64,000 nucleotides of DNA from Rachicladosporium sp. CCFEE 5018 (GCA_002077045.2 KZ111144.1:1557244-1621243), one strand, 5' to 3'. Numbered from the stretch's first letter, positions 29,000-40,565 are shown. Notes: generated from the letters alone by a model not told the origin. Program-made: numbers and translations.

Positions 29000-30580
29000 C
29001 TAAACCTTGAAGTGGTAGGGCCAGTCCTGCAGCCAGGGCATAAAGGTACATCGCAACATGTGCCTGGCCTCAAGCTCATGCGTGATTGCCCAGGAAGCTA
29101 GAACGACGCCGGAGAGTATCACGTCCCAGCACGTGGAGTTGATGGCTGCCGGTCTGGCTAACGCGCCAAACGTGAGGCCGGCGCCTTGACGTAAGTCTTC
29201 CAGATCAGGGGTTGACTTGCGGCTGAAGCGCCAGTCATGGTGGCCCAGCAGCCACCAGCGATTGCGGGAGCTGTAGTCTATGGTGAAGATGACGGAGAAT
29301 GTGGCGTAGAGGTGCAGAGCAAGGATTGGGACTGTGAGCCAAAAATAGAGAGTCTTGCGGATCTGCTGGGCGTAGTAAGGCTTGAGGTGGTAGGAGCCGA
29401 GGCGGGCTGGGTGAAACCACTGCGAGGCTAGTCAGTGGACTGTTGTGGAAGTAGAAGGATATGGAGTCATCTTACCGCTACAGCGAAGCCGAGGAAGTAA
29501 GCCGTCTACTCTGCCAGCTTGTGCACGTAGACCGAGCCTTCCCAACCCACTGCTGCGGGCAACAAGGCCGTGACGCCGATGAAAGCATAGGCTGGTACGA
29601 GCAATATCGCCGAAGTAGGTGTCCAGCGTTCGAGATTGCTGTCGCGTACAGGCGATACGAGCAGCAAGGCATAGAGCAGACACTGCGCGCCTGCAAAGCT
29701 GAATTGCGAGGCCAGGAAGATGAAGATGAGCGGAGTGCTCCATGGTAGTGCGCGGAGGCGTGCTGGTACATTGTTAGTCTTAGCCAAACCGCGCGTCTTC
29801 ATCGTGCTCACCCTGCCACCCAACGTAAGGCGCCCATGCTATTGCACCCATATGCCACTGCTGCACCCACCAGTAGTGAGCTGGGTCGCGCCACATTGTA
29901 ATCCACCCATTTGCTTCTGCCTCCGTGTCGAAAGCTGACTCGACAGGAAGTTTATTATCTAGCCATCGCGAAAATGGCAGGTCTTCCTTCAGCGGGTGGT
30001 AGGGTGATGCTGGTGTGAACTCATTGACATCTACGTTCGAGTGCAGCGGTGCGTACACTCGACCAGGTTTGCTGGTAAAACGTCAGTTGTGGTGGATAAT
30101 GAGGCTACACAGATCAGCTCACCTATCGAGTATTGGCTGCGGCGTCCTATCACCCTTGGCATTCCTGTTGTTAAGATGAACATCTGGCACGCTCGTGAAC
30201 TTGGCCCCAAGCTCATGCGCTTTGTCCTGCAGGTCATGCAGCACATCATCGGGGTGTTTCCAAGCTTTCGCGGCGGCAGCCTCGGCATCGTGTACTATTG
30301 CCTCGAACTCATCGGAATGCGCTGCGTATCTCGCGGTAGTGATCGAGACAAAGCATACGGCGGCCAGGACCAGGAAGAAGATTAAGTTCCGTCTGCGTTT
30401 CCGCCCGCCACGCGCACTGAAAAGGAAGCTGATCTCCCGCGAGTAACCGACCAGATGAGCAAGGAGACTCCCGACTGCGAGTAGGCTCGCTGCGACGAGG
30501 CCCATACGGTAGGCCAGGACAAAGTAGCCGGGCTTAATTTGCGTCTCCATCTGGGTTGTCCAGGGGCGGAAGGATGCCAT
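29000..30580 (-). pseudogene. Multi-pass membrane protein with one in-frame TAG
   Basis: Four exons join in frame over 475 codons: 30123-30580, 29812-30071, 29476-29762, 29000-29419, with introns of 51, 49 and 56 bp, all GT..AG. The N-terminus has two hydrophobic helices (LVAASLLAVGSLLAHLVG; NLIFFLVLAAVCFVSIT) and the middle part WRDPAHYWWVQQWHMGAIAW. Two more helices lie in exon 3 and two in exon 4, ending DWPYHFKV. The only defect is TAG at codon 325 (plus strand 29506-29508), between VHKLAE and TAYFLGFAVA inside a predicted helix region; the remaining 150 codons are intact. This could be a nonsense allele, a recent pseudogene, stop readthrough, or a consensus error. Family not recognised. 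Confidence 0.6.
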
Positions 30581-31225
30581 CTTGGCTTGCGAGACTCAGA
30601 CAGCGAGGCTTCAGTAATTCGGTGGATGAGAGGAAGTTGAGAGGGAGGAGATGTTTACAAGGAATGCTACGACCTAGTTACCATCCCTTGCTTGATACCT
30701 CACCAACGCAGAGCAGTAACAGCAGCCTAAAGCCACCATGAGACTCCCAGGCATGGCGCTAAACCTCCGTACAACGTCTCGTGCATTGTAATGAGCAACT
30801 TTCGATGGGGCCTCATCGAAGCTCTCGCCCCATGCGAGGTCTTGACGCTGGGGTACCGTAGTCCCGTCGGCCATGTCAATGAGCTGACTACGCGAACAAT
30901 CGAGAGAGATGTCTTCAGTGTCGACGATCATCTTACATCAGAGCATATCTTCAAGCACATAACAATGAGATCGGCACAAAGATGCAATGTATGAGACGGG
31001 GATGGAAGACATTAATGTTGAAGTTGCGATATGGTCGCTCAGCAAATCGAGCCTAGCGCGTCTTGGCACACAGTCGCACGTCGACATTCGATTTATCGCA
31101 CCGCACGCCAACGTCAGGCTTTGAGATTCGCAGGTGTACACACAACAACGACTCTTCACCTCCTCAACCCACCGGCAACAGTTCGAGTACCTCATTAGGC
31201 TATTCGTCAGTCCAATACCGCAATC
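30581..31225. promoter_or_regulatory. Divergent intergenic region upstream of RPS5
   Basis: 645 bp between the divergent membrane-protein and RPS5 starts; it contains both promoters. The 60 bp before the RPS5 ATG are CA-rich without upstream ATGs in good context until AATCATG at 31226, as expected for an efficiently translated ribosomal-protein mRNA. No factor site can be named with confidence. Confidence 0.45.
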
Positions 31226-32056
31226 ATGTCGGCATCAGATGGCGAGGTCGAGGTCGAGGCACCATCGGGATACCAGGTCCTCCCCAAGGACGTCACATCA
31301 GAGATCGGCTCGATAAAGCTCTTTAACAAGTGGAGCTACGAGGATGTCGAGATTAGGGATATCTCCTTGACGTGAGTGATTCTGCTGTGAAGGGGAGAAC
31401 GAGATGCGATGGAAAGCTGCTGGGGGGATATGACCTCGCACACATCCAAGGAGGGTGGACGCAGCATCAGGACAGCAGCTGACAGTTTTCTCCACAGCGA
31501 CTACATCCAAATCCGCCAACCCGTCTACATCTCCCACTCCGCCGGCCGATACGCTATCAAGCGATTCCGAAAGGCGCAATGCCCGATCATCGAGCGCCTG
31601 ACGAACTCCCTCATGATGAACGGCCGCAACAACGGAAAGAAGCTCATGGCTGTCCGCATCGTCGCACACGCCTTCGAGATTGTACATCAAAACCGCACTC
31701 TGTCATCTCATGAGTAGTCCACTAACTCAGCACTGCAGGTCCACATCATGACCGATCAGAACCCCATCCAAATCGCCGTCGACGCCATTGTCAACTGCGG
31801 ACCACGCGAGGACTCCACACGTATTGGCAGCGCGGGTACTGTCCGCCGTCAAGCCGTTGATGTCTCGCCCCTACGCCGCGTGAACCAGGCCATCGCCCTC
31901 CTCACCATTGGCGCCCGCGAGGCCGCTTTCCGCAACATCAAGAGCATTGCCGAGTGCCTGGCAGAAGAGCTCATCAACGCTGCCAAGGGTAGCAGCAACA
32001 GCTACGCCATCAAGAAGAAGGATGAGTTGGAGCGTGTGGCTAAGAGCAACCGGTAG
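31226..32056 (+). CDS. RPS5: 40S ribosomal protein uS7 (Rps5)
   Basis: 215-residue small-subunit ribosomal protein. Exons 31226-31371, 31498-31681, 31739-32056; introns of 126 and 57 bp. Hallmark uS7 segments are AKRF-like AIKRFRKAQCPIIERL, the NGRNNGKK loop, NPIQIAVDAIVNCGPRED, the RRQAVDVSPLRRVNQAI helix and the conserved C-terminus KKKDELERVAKSNR. Role: binds 18S rRNA at the head of the 40S subunit near the mRNA exit/E site and is required for subunit assembly. Two introns in the 5' half of a ribosomal-protein gene are typical of filamentous fungi. No second copy inside the window. Confidence 0.96.
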
Positions 32057-32461
32057 ACGGTGTTTGTTCAATGGGCTTGTGTTGGCAGGTCTTAAGTGGG
32101 TGGACGCTGGCGAGGTCGGGCTTGGGAAGGACACCGGTCTGCTTCGCTGCGCTGCTGAGTTGAGTGATAGTGGCGTGTGGGTACCGCAGCTAGCTCATAC
32201 AATCAATGAAGAACCACAAAGCACATACAAATCACACATGATGTCGTGACAGGCAAGATTCGAATCTGGGCTGATCCATGCAGCATTTGTGATGTCGTCA
32301 GGTCAGAGAGGATGGTGGTACAGTATCTCCATGTCATTGCTCATATTCATCTACATACTGCTACTGTCTCCGCGATTAGGGTATCTGTCAAATGCACAAT
32401 CGCTCAGAACGCTCAAACATCTCGTCATCCGCAACAATGGGCCCCCAGGCGATGGATGAAT
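32057..32461. other. Intergenic between convergent RPS5 and C-tail-anchored protein gene
   Basis: 405 bp between two convergent stop codons. A TTCGAATC element at about 32257 superficially recalls a tRNA T-loop, but no flanking stems or anticodon arm fit. Nothing else seen. Confidence 0.45.
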
Positions 32462-33976
32462 TCATCGACTCCACTCTTCCACACAGCACATCGATGGCTC
32501 TAACAAGCTCGCCAAGTTGTACACCGGCGAGGTCAGCCTGTGCTGCTCATCCGAACCGCTCTCTCCCACACTCTTGCCTTCTTCATGCATGTAGCTGGAC
32601 GTCGTGGTACCAGCAGGACGTATGGTCGAAGATACTGCCTCGATGGCGGCACTTGCTGGTCTCGAAATCGTCTGGCTGAGATCGGGCATCGAGTTCAATA
32701 CGCTATGCACTCTGTCTGGAACTGCTGGGACGACTCCCATGGTCCCAGGTGTGCCTTTCGATCCCGACGTAATAGCTAACGCCAAGACAAGCAGCGCCAG
32801 GCATGCGATGGCCACATTGCGCCAGTCTTGCGCTAGGAGGTAGATGTAATTCCGCAGAAGGATCGTGAGGGGGATGTCCTTGGGTCGGTAGATGGGAGGT
32901 AGGTCCGAGTGCAGGTTGGCAGTCATCGGCTCCGCACCACAAGATAGCGCAGTCTTTTGCAGCTCATCCTGTTGCTGACGATCTGCGTCTGCCTTCACGC
33001 GCTCGTGCGCCAAAAGCACCTGCTCCTCCACGAGTTCTCGTATCCTGTCCGCCTCGTCCTGCTCCGTTTCCCTCTCCTCAGCAGCTTCCTCCCTCTTCCT
33101 CGCCTCGAGTCTCCGCCTCGTCTCGCCATCGATCCGCGGCACGATCTCAACATCCACACTCTCCATCTCCCGCCACGCTGCAGTCCACGCTTCGCGTCCC
33201 ATGAGGCCATTCGCAGCGAAGACCCGAACGGTCCAAGCCTGTCTGCCTGTTTCGGAGTCCTCAATGGTCTCGCCGCAAGTATCGCATGCATCCGCGCCGT
33301 CGAAGTCCGACACGCTGGACCCAAGACCGGAGTCACTCGACAGCGAGTCCATTGAGAGCCGAGTGGGTCGGCGGAAGTGTCCGCAGTTCGTCACACTTCC
33401 ATTACCAAGGGCAAGCGCCTCCAACAGCCTCTCCACCAGCGTCTCGAAGTACCCTTCTGGATGCGGGATCAGCAGGCCGCGCTGCAGCATTGTGGCTGAG
33501 ATTTTGGACTCGAGGTGTTGCAGCTTCTGCCATGTCTTCGCTGGTAGCAACTTCTGGAGGGAAGCGTACGACCAGGGGAGCGAGACTGGGAGGAGGGTAA
33601 CGTGTAGAAGGACTAGAGGGTAGTCGAGATTGGGTCTTGGCGTTCGTCGGGCGGATCGCGGACTGTTCGTTGAGCTTCTGGTGGGCGAACCGGTCCTGAG
33701 GCGGCGAAATCGCGGACGGGTGGGCGTGAGTGGTGTGAAGGGTCGGGAGGGGTAGGTAAACTTATTCGCTGTCGCATGATCGCGTATTGGAGAGTCGCGA
33801 CTGGGACTAAGTGGTCTCGCATCCTCATCTTCGCTCTCGGTCACGAAACCATCGTCCTTTCTCGATGTCGGCGCATCCAGTCCGTATGCCCTTCTGACGT
33901 CCTCCGGTAGCCCAGCTGCTGGCAACTCGCTCCTTCCTATGTCGACCTGATCATTCGCTCCCGTATGCTCCGCCAT
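32462..33976 (-). CDS. C-terminally anchored protein of the 'pathway-specific nitrogen regulator' type
   Basis: Intron-free 504-residue protein. The N-terminal ~100 residues are disordered, Ser/Pro/Arg-rich. A conserved core follows (PLVLLHVTLLPVSLPWSY, KLLPAKTWQKLQHLESKIS, RGLLIPHPEGYFETLVERLLEAL). Next comes a cysteine pair DACDTCGETIED, a highly charged region of ~60 residues likely to form a coiled coil (residues ~280-345), and one hydrophobic helix at about residues 385-405 (VAIACLALLVLALAI). Homologues in filamentous ascomycetes are often labelled 'pathway-specific nitrogen regulator', but the visible layout is a membrane-anchored protein rather than a DNA-binding factor, and I would not assign that role. 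The last ~20 residues are less convincing and may hide a short 3' intron. Confidence 0.7.
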   Translation of the reverse strand: MAEHTGANDQVDIGRSELPAAGLPEDVRRAYGLDAPTSRKDDGFVTESEDEDARPLSPSRDSPIRDHATANKFTYPSRPFTPLTPTRPRFRRLRTGSPTRSSTNSPRSARRTPRPNLDYPLVLLHVTLLPVSLPWSYASLQKLLPAKTWQKLQHLESKISATMLQRGLLIPHPEGYFETLVERLLEALALGNGSVTNCGHFRRPTRLSMDSLSSDSGLGSSVSDFDGADACDTCGETIEDSETGRQAWTVRVFAANGLMGREAWTAAWREMESVDVEIVPRIDGETRRRLEARKREEAAEERETEQDEADRIRELVEEQVLLAHERVKADADRQQQDELQKTALSCGAEPMTANLHSDLPPIYRPKDIPLTILLRNYIYLLAQDWRNVAIACLALLVLALAITSGSKGTPGTMGVVPAVPDRVHSVLNSMPDLSQTISRPASAAIEAVSSTIRPAGTTTSSYMHEEGKSVGESGSDEQHRLTSPVYNLASLLEPSMCCVEEWSR

Positions 33977-34433
33977 TCCGCTTTACTTTAGCAACTCATC
34001 ATGTCGAGCTCGTGCATGAGGAATGCTCAAGTCGCGTGTTTGTCGGAAAGGTTGGCACAGCAACACATCGCTGTGTTCGAACATCCTCGACTCTCACCTG
34101 CAGCACGCTTCTCGCCTACATGGACAGCGTCCACATACATCATGCTGTGCTTCGGTATGAGACGACTGCCAGCGTTGTGTGCTCTCGATGTTTGCCATTG
34201 ATTGAAGGTCTATATACTGAGATCGCTTGTAAGTGCCGAAGCAGGACATGCTTGCTGGTGACGTGGTTCATCAATTAGTCTATCGCTACATCGATGGACT
34301 GTACACCGGCTCTGTCACAACTTCCTCCCGTTCTTCCTTTTGTGCTGTTTCTGCTGTTTTTTTTGTAGTTGTTCTTGAGGAGAAGAGACAGCGTCTCGTT
34401 GCATTGTCAAGTCCTGCAGGATCGCACACCAAG
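33977..34433. promoter_or_regulatory. Divergent intergenic region upstream of the FAD monooxygenase
   Basis: 457 bp between divergent start codons. A CTGTTTCTGCTG(T)8 pyrimidine tract lies about 70 bp before the monooxygenase ATG, a common fungal core-promoter feature. Nothing else seen. Confidence 0.45.
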
Positions 34434-35705
34434 ATGTCTGCCTTTCACCCAAAATCCGTAATTATAGTTGGCGGCTCTCTCGCTGGCTTGATGCACGCTT
34501 TGACGTTTCTGTCCTCGAAAGATCCACCATCAGTCAGAATCTTAGAACGGTCACCCACGAACCTACTTCACAATCAAGGCGCTGGTGTCGTTGCGGGCAA
34601 TGAAACGCAGGAGTTCTTCGAAAAGGTCGTGAGGCCAGGACGAGAGATCGCCATTACCAGCAAATGTCGACTGTACCTGAACCGCAAAGGAGAGGTGATG
34701 GAAGGCAGTGTGGAGAATCGACAGCAACGTATGACTAGCTGGGATCTGCTGTGAGATCACGATCGGGCGTTGTGTGTGTACTGCTCTCTGACGTTCACCA
34801 GATATCATCTTCTACGATGGCGAGTCGATGGATTGGAGAGCGAGTATGTCACTGGCCTTAAGCCCGACGACAGACCGAAGGCGCAGTACGAGAACGGCTG
34901 TACCATCAAGTCCGTCGAGGAAGCTGGCCAAAAAGTCAAAGTCACCTGGACGAATCAGGACTCTAGCGAGCAAAGTGCGGAAGCGGACATGGTCATTGGT
35001 GCAGACGGAGGCTCTTCAACGATACGGCGTCTACTCAACCCAGACTCCACTCGCTCTTACGTAGGCTACGTAGCATGGCGAGGTACCTTGCCAGAGACAG
35101 AGCTCTCTGCATCCGCCACAAAGGTCTTCAGCGAGCAGTTCGCATTTTACCATCAGACCGGCTGCCAATTACTCGGATACCTGATCCCCGGTCACAGTGG
35201 CACTCTAGAGCCTAGCAAAAGACTCTTCAACTGGATCTGGTACCGCAACTATCCCGAAGGTAGCGAGGAGCTGGAAGACCTTATGACAGGCACGGATGGA
35301 AAGCGTCATGCTATCACATTACCCATCGGCACCATGAATCCATCGGTATGGGAGAAGCAGAAGAAGCTCGCCCCAGAATTGCTCCCACCGCAGTACGCAG
35401 AGGTTGTGAACACTACTAAGGAGGCATTCATCCAGTGTGTCACAGACAACATCAGTGATCAGAACAGCTTTCTTGGCGGCAAGGTGGTCCTTGTCGGTGA
35501 TGCATTGGCTGGCTTCCGACCGCACACTGCTGCTTCCACTGGACAGGCTGCCTTTGATGCGTTGAGGCTTGGTGAGCTGCTGGGTGGCGAGATCAGTCGA
35601 AAGCAGTATGACGAGGCTATATTGGACTTTGCGAAGAAGACTCAAGCGCATGGCGTGTATTTGGGGCAGCGGTCTCAATTTGGCGAGCATCCGTTCAATG
35701 GGTGA
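34434..35705 (+). CDS. FAD-dependent monooxygenase (aromatic-hydroxylase type)
   Basis: 406-residue flavoprotein, exons 34434-34750 and 34802-35705, intron 51 bp. The N-terminal Rossmann motif IIVGGSLAGLMHAL (residues 10-23) binds the ADP of FAD. The GADGGSSTIRRLL motif in the middle is the DG motif of class A hydroxylases, and LVGDALAGFRPHTAASTGQA near the C-terminus is the GD motif contacting the FAD ribose. Overall it is closest in appearance to the 2,6-dihydroxypyridine 3-hydroxylase-like group (long insertion with LIPGHSG and WIWYRNYPEG). Predicted reaction: NAD(P)H-dependent hydroxylation of a small aromatic or N-heterocycle; substrate unknown. It stands alone, followed within 55 bp by the convergent F-box-like gene, so no pathway context. 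Confidence 0.87.
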
Positions 35706-35759
35706 TGCCTCGCAATTTGAACGTAGAGCCTCTGGAACAACGTTGTACAATGTACATGG

Positions 35760-36684
35760 CTAAATAATCATGCCAGGTTGCGCCGTCATCCCATCATCAT
35801 CATTACTCCGCACTCCCGTGATGACACTATCCTTCCTGTCTCCCAAGATCCGTCGCATCATCCGCTTCACCCAAGCCGCTTCAACGTAGTCCGGCAGCAG
35901 AGTTCTAGGCGTCCCCTCAAGATACCATGGCTGCAGGATAATCATCTCACATTCCGAAAGTCTCAGCCAACGAAACCTCACTAAACCTCCAAGTCTGCCA
36001 TCCTGTCCTTCCCTCGTGATCGAGTTATCTGAACGGTACGGTCCCAGGTCCTCCTGCGTGACCTCAACATAGATCGTCAGTTTCCGGAGGCCAGTGAGAC
36101 GGGACAGCGTGATGTCATGTAGCGGCAGTCTCCACGGCTGTCGGGTGGAAGTGCAGCATAGCACGATGTGCCGGATCTGCTCGCGTTGCCAGGGTTTGAG
36201 GCGTGCGAGGAAGTTCTCTAGGTAGACTCTGTCTGCGAAGATGAAAGTGGTTGTTCGTAGGAGAGTTGAAGCAAGCGCATCATGGAAGGCTTTGCAAACG
36301 AGAGGCAGGCCGAATATGAAAGGGGCCTTGGACTGCATGCATCGGGCGTGTCGACGAGACCATGGAGCCAGGGGAAGCATAGCGTCAAGTGCCCTTTGCT
36401 TCGGGGGATCGAGACAAGTATGAATGCTGGTATGGTAGCCGCGTAGACTGGCGCCTAGCTCTCCGACATGGACGTGTTGCTCATCGCCTAGGACAAGGTC
36501 GAAGATCTGGCAGCGCAGCTCGGCTGGTAGTCGTAACAATGGCACCAATTCGTCTGATTCAAGTACACTGAAGGATAGAGAACATGAGCATGTGGCTCTC
36601 GGTTGCTCGAGTGATGATATGAGCGTATTAAGTGCAACTAAACGGAAGGACTTACACAACTTCTGCGCCGTGGGGATTGGCCAT
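35760..36684 (-). CDS. F-box-like / leucine-rich fungal protein
   Basis: 278-residue protein, exons 36656-36684 and 35760-36567, intron 88 bp. I prefer the spliced start MANPHGAEVV joined to VLESDELVPLLRLPAELRCQ, because it gives a coherent F-box-like beginning (LRLPAELRCQIFDLVLGDE). The unspliced frame from 36659 adds Ser/Cys-rich residues unlike the family. The rest shows the pattern seen in many dothideomycete F-box-like proteins: LVCKAFHDALASTLLRTTTF and FLARLKPWQREQIRHIVLCC, followed by a beta-rich repeat. Such proteins are abundant, lineage-expanded and mostly uncharacterised; possible substrate receptor for an SCF ubiquitin ligase. Ends 55 bp from the monooxygenase stop (tail to tail). 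Confidence 0.7.
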
Positions 36685-37724
36685 TGAGTGTGAACTTGAT
36701 TCGTGTGATGTCGTTAGTCGGAACAGAGGTTATATGTGCCACACCATAAATGGCAAGACGATTGAACGGGTATCGAGACGTTACCCTGCTCGACCACACT
36801 GCTTGTGATCTCTCAGTGGCTATATGGTAAATGACGCTAGCGGGCGATGAGCTTGGCAGAGGCTGGCCAGAGAGGGTCTTTTTGGCCATGAACATGCAGT
36901 CTCACATCGCCATGCATCTAATCAATCGCAAGCCAACGCGAGCACTTGTTCAAAAGAGTTACACACATGCAACGTTGCATCAGCATTGTGCAGCTTCAGC
37001 ATTCGTGCTGGCTGAAGAGCGATGACAATGGGCGCGGCATCTGATCGCTCCCCGAGACACCGCTGACTGCTGCTTCAAGTTCCATCGCACACTAGAGTCC
37101 CCCGTGTCAGCTATAGCGGCGACTGCCCGGGGACAGCGCTACCTCCCAAAGATCATTCGATTGCCTGATACCTCCACTGCCAGGCGACCGCTGTCGTTGT
37201 GTCCATCTACCGGCTTTCCTCATCTGGTGTGCCCAATGCCGAGCTATATTCGCCGAGTACTTCATCTCTTGTACGGCCATGCGGTCCACATCGCAGCCTC
37301 GAATTCTGCTCTCTCCGCACGATTTCTGGGGTATCATCTGGGGGTGGATCATCTTGTTCTGGGGCCACTCCGGGGCGTGCTCTCGGCAGACGTGCTCCGA
37401 CTGGGCAGCCTACCATGCTGAACTCAATGTTGCAGCGAGGCACTACAGCACAGTCTGACGCTGCACCAGCAGCGCAAATATTCGGGACACCTGCTCTGTG
37501 AGTGCACCATCCAGTTTACACCAGTCCAAAGCACCGGTATGCTGCTTTCAGTCTGCCTATCCTGCTAATCTTGGCAACATTGCCGAGATGCATGGCAAGG
37601 TAATGTACATGTAAGTCTCAAGTGCGCTGCTATCGTCTGTGTAACGTTCCATTCCTCGCTCTACCTCTTTCATTTGTGCCTAGATCTCAGATTGTGGGTT
37701 TAAAATCCACTGCATTGCGTCAAG
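36685..37724. other. Large intergenic region
   Basis: 1040 bp between divergent genes (F-box-like on minus, broken sugar transporter on plus). I find no open frame with protein character, no tRNA and no repeat. It must contain both promoters; a CTACCTCTTTC pyrimidine-rich run lies ~60 bp before the transporter ATG. Confidence 0.4.
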
Positions 37725-39490
37725 ATGGGCATCGAACTCCGGGGCAATGCCCTGATCACCATGATCCTGCTTGCCTCAGGCTTGGATTTTCTACTCCTGG
37801 GCTACGATCAAGGATTGCTCGCCGGCATTCTCCCTGGAGCACGATTCCTTGATATGCTCGACAACCTCAACCCAACCATGACTGGCCTTGTCACCGCCAT
37901 CTATGATATCGGATGTGCTTTCGGTGCTGTGGCTGCGTTCATATGGGGCGTCAGGATAGGCAGAAAGAAGAGCATCATCATTGCGAACTTCATTGGTACG
38001 TACCTTGTCGAACTGGGTGTCAGGATGTGGCTGATCTCATGAAACAGTCATCATCGGCGCTGCGCTCCAAACAGCATGCGTGAACTACTCGATGATGGCC
38101 GTTGCTCGTGTCGTAGCGGGCGTCGGGGCCGGCTTCTCGACAGTCGCAGTCCCGATCCTACAGTCCGAGACCTTACCTTCCCGCAATCGCGGCTGACTGC
38201 TAGTCGTACAGTCAGCGCTGATCATCATCGGCGTCGCATTGGCGTCTTGGCTCTTCTTCGCGACGCTCTTCGCCAACAGCAGCTTGCAATGGCGGTTTCC
38301 AATCGCTTGCTAGATGATCTTCTCCTCACTTGTTCTGTGCTGCTGTCTGTTCCTTTGCGATACGCCTCGATGGCTGGCACAGCGCGGCGAGCACGACAAC
38401 GCTCCGCATGTCATCGCAAGATTACTTGACAAGGACGACCATGATCCAGGCGTCACCGGCCAGCTGAATGAGATCTTGGAAGCACTCAATCTCGAGGCAG
38501 CAGACGGCGAGGCATCGTGGTCAGAAGTCTTCAGCAACGCCACAAAGTCACGTAACCTGCAGCGGGTAAGTCCTCAACATCTAGACAGTGCTCCTTGCCC
38601 AGACTGACAACAATGGCAGGTCCTGCTCGGCATGGGTCCCTACATGATGAATCAATGGTCCGGCGTCAACGCCCTCTGCTACTACCTCACCTACATCTTC
38701 GAGCGCTACCTCGGCTTCTCTACACAATTAGCACTGATCCTCGCCTCCGTAGCCTTCACCCAATACGCCGTTATGAGCTGGCCGCCGTACTTCTACATGG
38801 ACAAGCTGGGACGCCGCTGGTCGGTCATCCTCTCTTCAGCCGGCTGCGCCACTTGTATGGCGCTCATCGCAGGCTGTCTGCTTGGGAAGAACTCCGCCGG
38901 GGCGGCGGGGGCGGTGGCTCTCAGCTTTCTATTTCTAGATTGCTTTACGCTCGGCATACTTCCGGTAAGACCACATCTGTCCCACGTAGGCGTTGAAAAT
39001 GTGCTGACACCGCAAAAGGTCAGTTGGTCGTATTCGGCAGAGATTCAGCCATTGCGAGTGCGTAACAAGGCGACTGCAGTCGGCGTGTTCAGCCATTGGC
39101 TTTCAAATTGTAAGTTCCCAAGTGCCTTCCCCCCCTATCATTTCCCCACATCTCCCCGAGATCCCGCTGACGCCTCACCCTCCAGTCGTCGTCGTAATGA
39201 TCACGCCTATAGCCATGAACGCCATTGGCGGCAACTACTTCTGGATCTGGGCCATCGTGTGTGCCAGCTTCTGCCCACTAACGTACTTCTTCGCCATCGA
39301 GACTTCGGGCCGCACGCTGGGACAGATCGACCAGATGTTCCACAGCAGACCTCGGGTCCTGATGGGTTTTGATAAGGAGAATACGAAGGTGATCAGGACG
39401 ACTGCGGCGGATGAGGAGATTCGATTTAAGGCTTTTGCGGCGATGGGGGAGAAGGGTGGGGTTGAGGAGGTGGAGGAGCAGAGTCTGTGA
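37725..39490 (+). pseudogene. MFS sugar transporter with two in-frame stop codons
   Basis: Five exons join in frame over 510 codons: 37725-37995, 38048-38565, 38620-38964, 39019-39109, 39186-39490; introns of 52-76 bp. All family landmarks are visible: GYDQGLLAGI in TM1, GRKKS after TM2, DTPRWL in the central loop, QWSGVNALCYYL in TM7, DKLGRRW, and the PVSWSYSAEIQPLRVRNKAT segment with ETSGRTL at the end. Two stops interrupt exon 2: TGA at 38194-38196 (after LPSRNRG, usually Trp/Arg) and TAG at 38311-38313 (after QWRFPIAC, usually Gln). Both are explained by one transition each. Splice sites remain perfect, so decay is recent. Intact, it would be a 12-TM proton symporter for hexose or related sugars. 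Confidence 0.85.
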
Positions 39491-39797
39491 AGCGGTTCAG
39501 ATCCGGGATGAGTGCGGCCTCGCTACCACGTCTGTTATAGCGACTAATCCTCGACTACAAGGCACGACGCATATTGCCTGTTGCTACAGTGGAACTCAAA
39601 GCAGAAGCTCTTATAGCAGCCGAGGTCGGAGAGGGGCGAAAGTCAGTTCCCTTGTTCAATGCAACTCGAATTCCATACCTACAAAGGCACCCGACTACTT
39701 CATTCATAGACCAGGGGAAGTCGCCACGCAGTATACGCTTCGTTAATCCTACATATCACCTCACTTTCAATACTTGCGATCTGTGCACAACGCGATC
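39491..39797. promoter_or_regulatory. Intergenic upstream of GST gene
   Basis: 307 bp between the transporter pseudogene and the glutathione S-transferase gene, both on the plus strand. Should hold the GST promoter; nothing specific recognised. Confidence 0.4.
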
Positions 39798-40565
39798 ATG
39801 CCCCTTACCCTCCACCACCTAGGCATCTCCCAATCCGAACGCATCCTCTGGCTGCTCGAAGAACTCGAAATCCCCTATAAGCTAGTAAAACACACCCGCG
39901 CCCCAGCCCTCGCACCCGAATCTCTCAAATCCCTCTCCGGGAACTCCACTGGCAAAGCTCCCTTTCTGGAGGATTCCGACTATGGCATCACGCTCAACGA
40001 ATCCGCCGCCATAGCCGAATGGATCATCACGAAACACGGCTCTGGCCGCCTCGCCCTCAAACCAGACGATCCAAACTACGCGGAGTACTTACGCTGGTTC
40101 CACTTCGCGAACGGCACCCTGCAGCCAGCGTTCGTGACGAGTATGTTCATGGGTATGGCTGAAGGTGGTCCCGAAGGCATGGCGAAGCAGTTCGCGCAGG
40201 CGAGGACTGCGGGTGCGTTGCAGGTGTTAGATGAGCGGCTGGGGAAGGTCAAGTGGTTGGCTGGCGAGCATTTCAGCGCGGCGGATGTGATGACGCTGTA
40301 TGTTGTCACGACGCAGCGATGGTTTGGGCCAGTGAGTTTGGAGGGTTATGGGAATGTATTGAGGTGGGTTGGGGAGTGTGCTGCGCGACCGGCTTATCAG
40401 AGGGCGGTAAGTGGTGTCCCATGAGATACTGTCGGAGATGTTTGCTGATTTTCTTGGTAGATGGAGAAGGGCGATCCGGAGATGAAGTTGTTGCTTGGTG
40501 CTGAGCCGCCGAAGCAAAGCTTGCTTGAGGTCGATGGCGTGAACTCGGATATCTGGAAGAAGTAG
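39798..40565 (+). CDS. Glutathione S-transferase
   Basis: 237-residue soluble protein, exons 39798-40406 and 40461-40565, intron 54 bp. The N-terminal thioredoxin-like domain shows MPLTLHHLGISQSERILWLL with the Ser of the SQSxR motif as the likely glutathione-activating residue, TGKAPFLEDSD (cis-Pro) and LNESAAIAEWI (glutathione gamma-Glu contact). The C-terminal helical domain contains WLAGEHFSAADVMTLY with the conserved N-capping box Asp, and ARPAYQRA. The layout is that of fungal GSTs of the Gtt1-like/theta-like kind, which conjugate glutathione to electrophiles and peroxides. The second exon adds the tail MEKGDPEMKLLL to DIWKK. Confidence 0.88.

Noticed and set aside
32250..32275. TTCGAATC motif resembling a tRNA T-loop
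   Set aside because: Flanking bases do not pair and no anticodon or acceptor arm could be placed.
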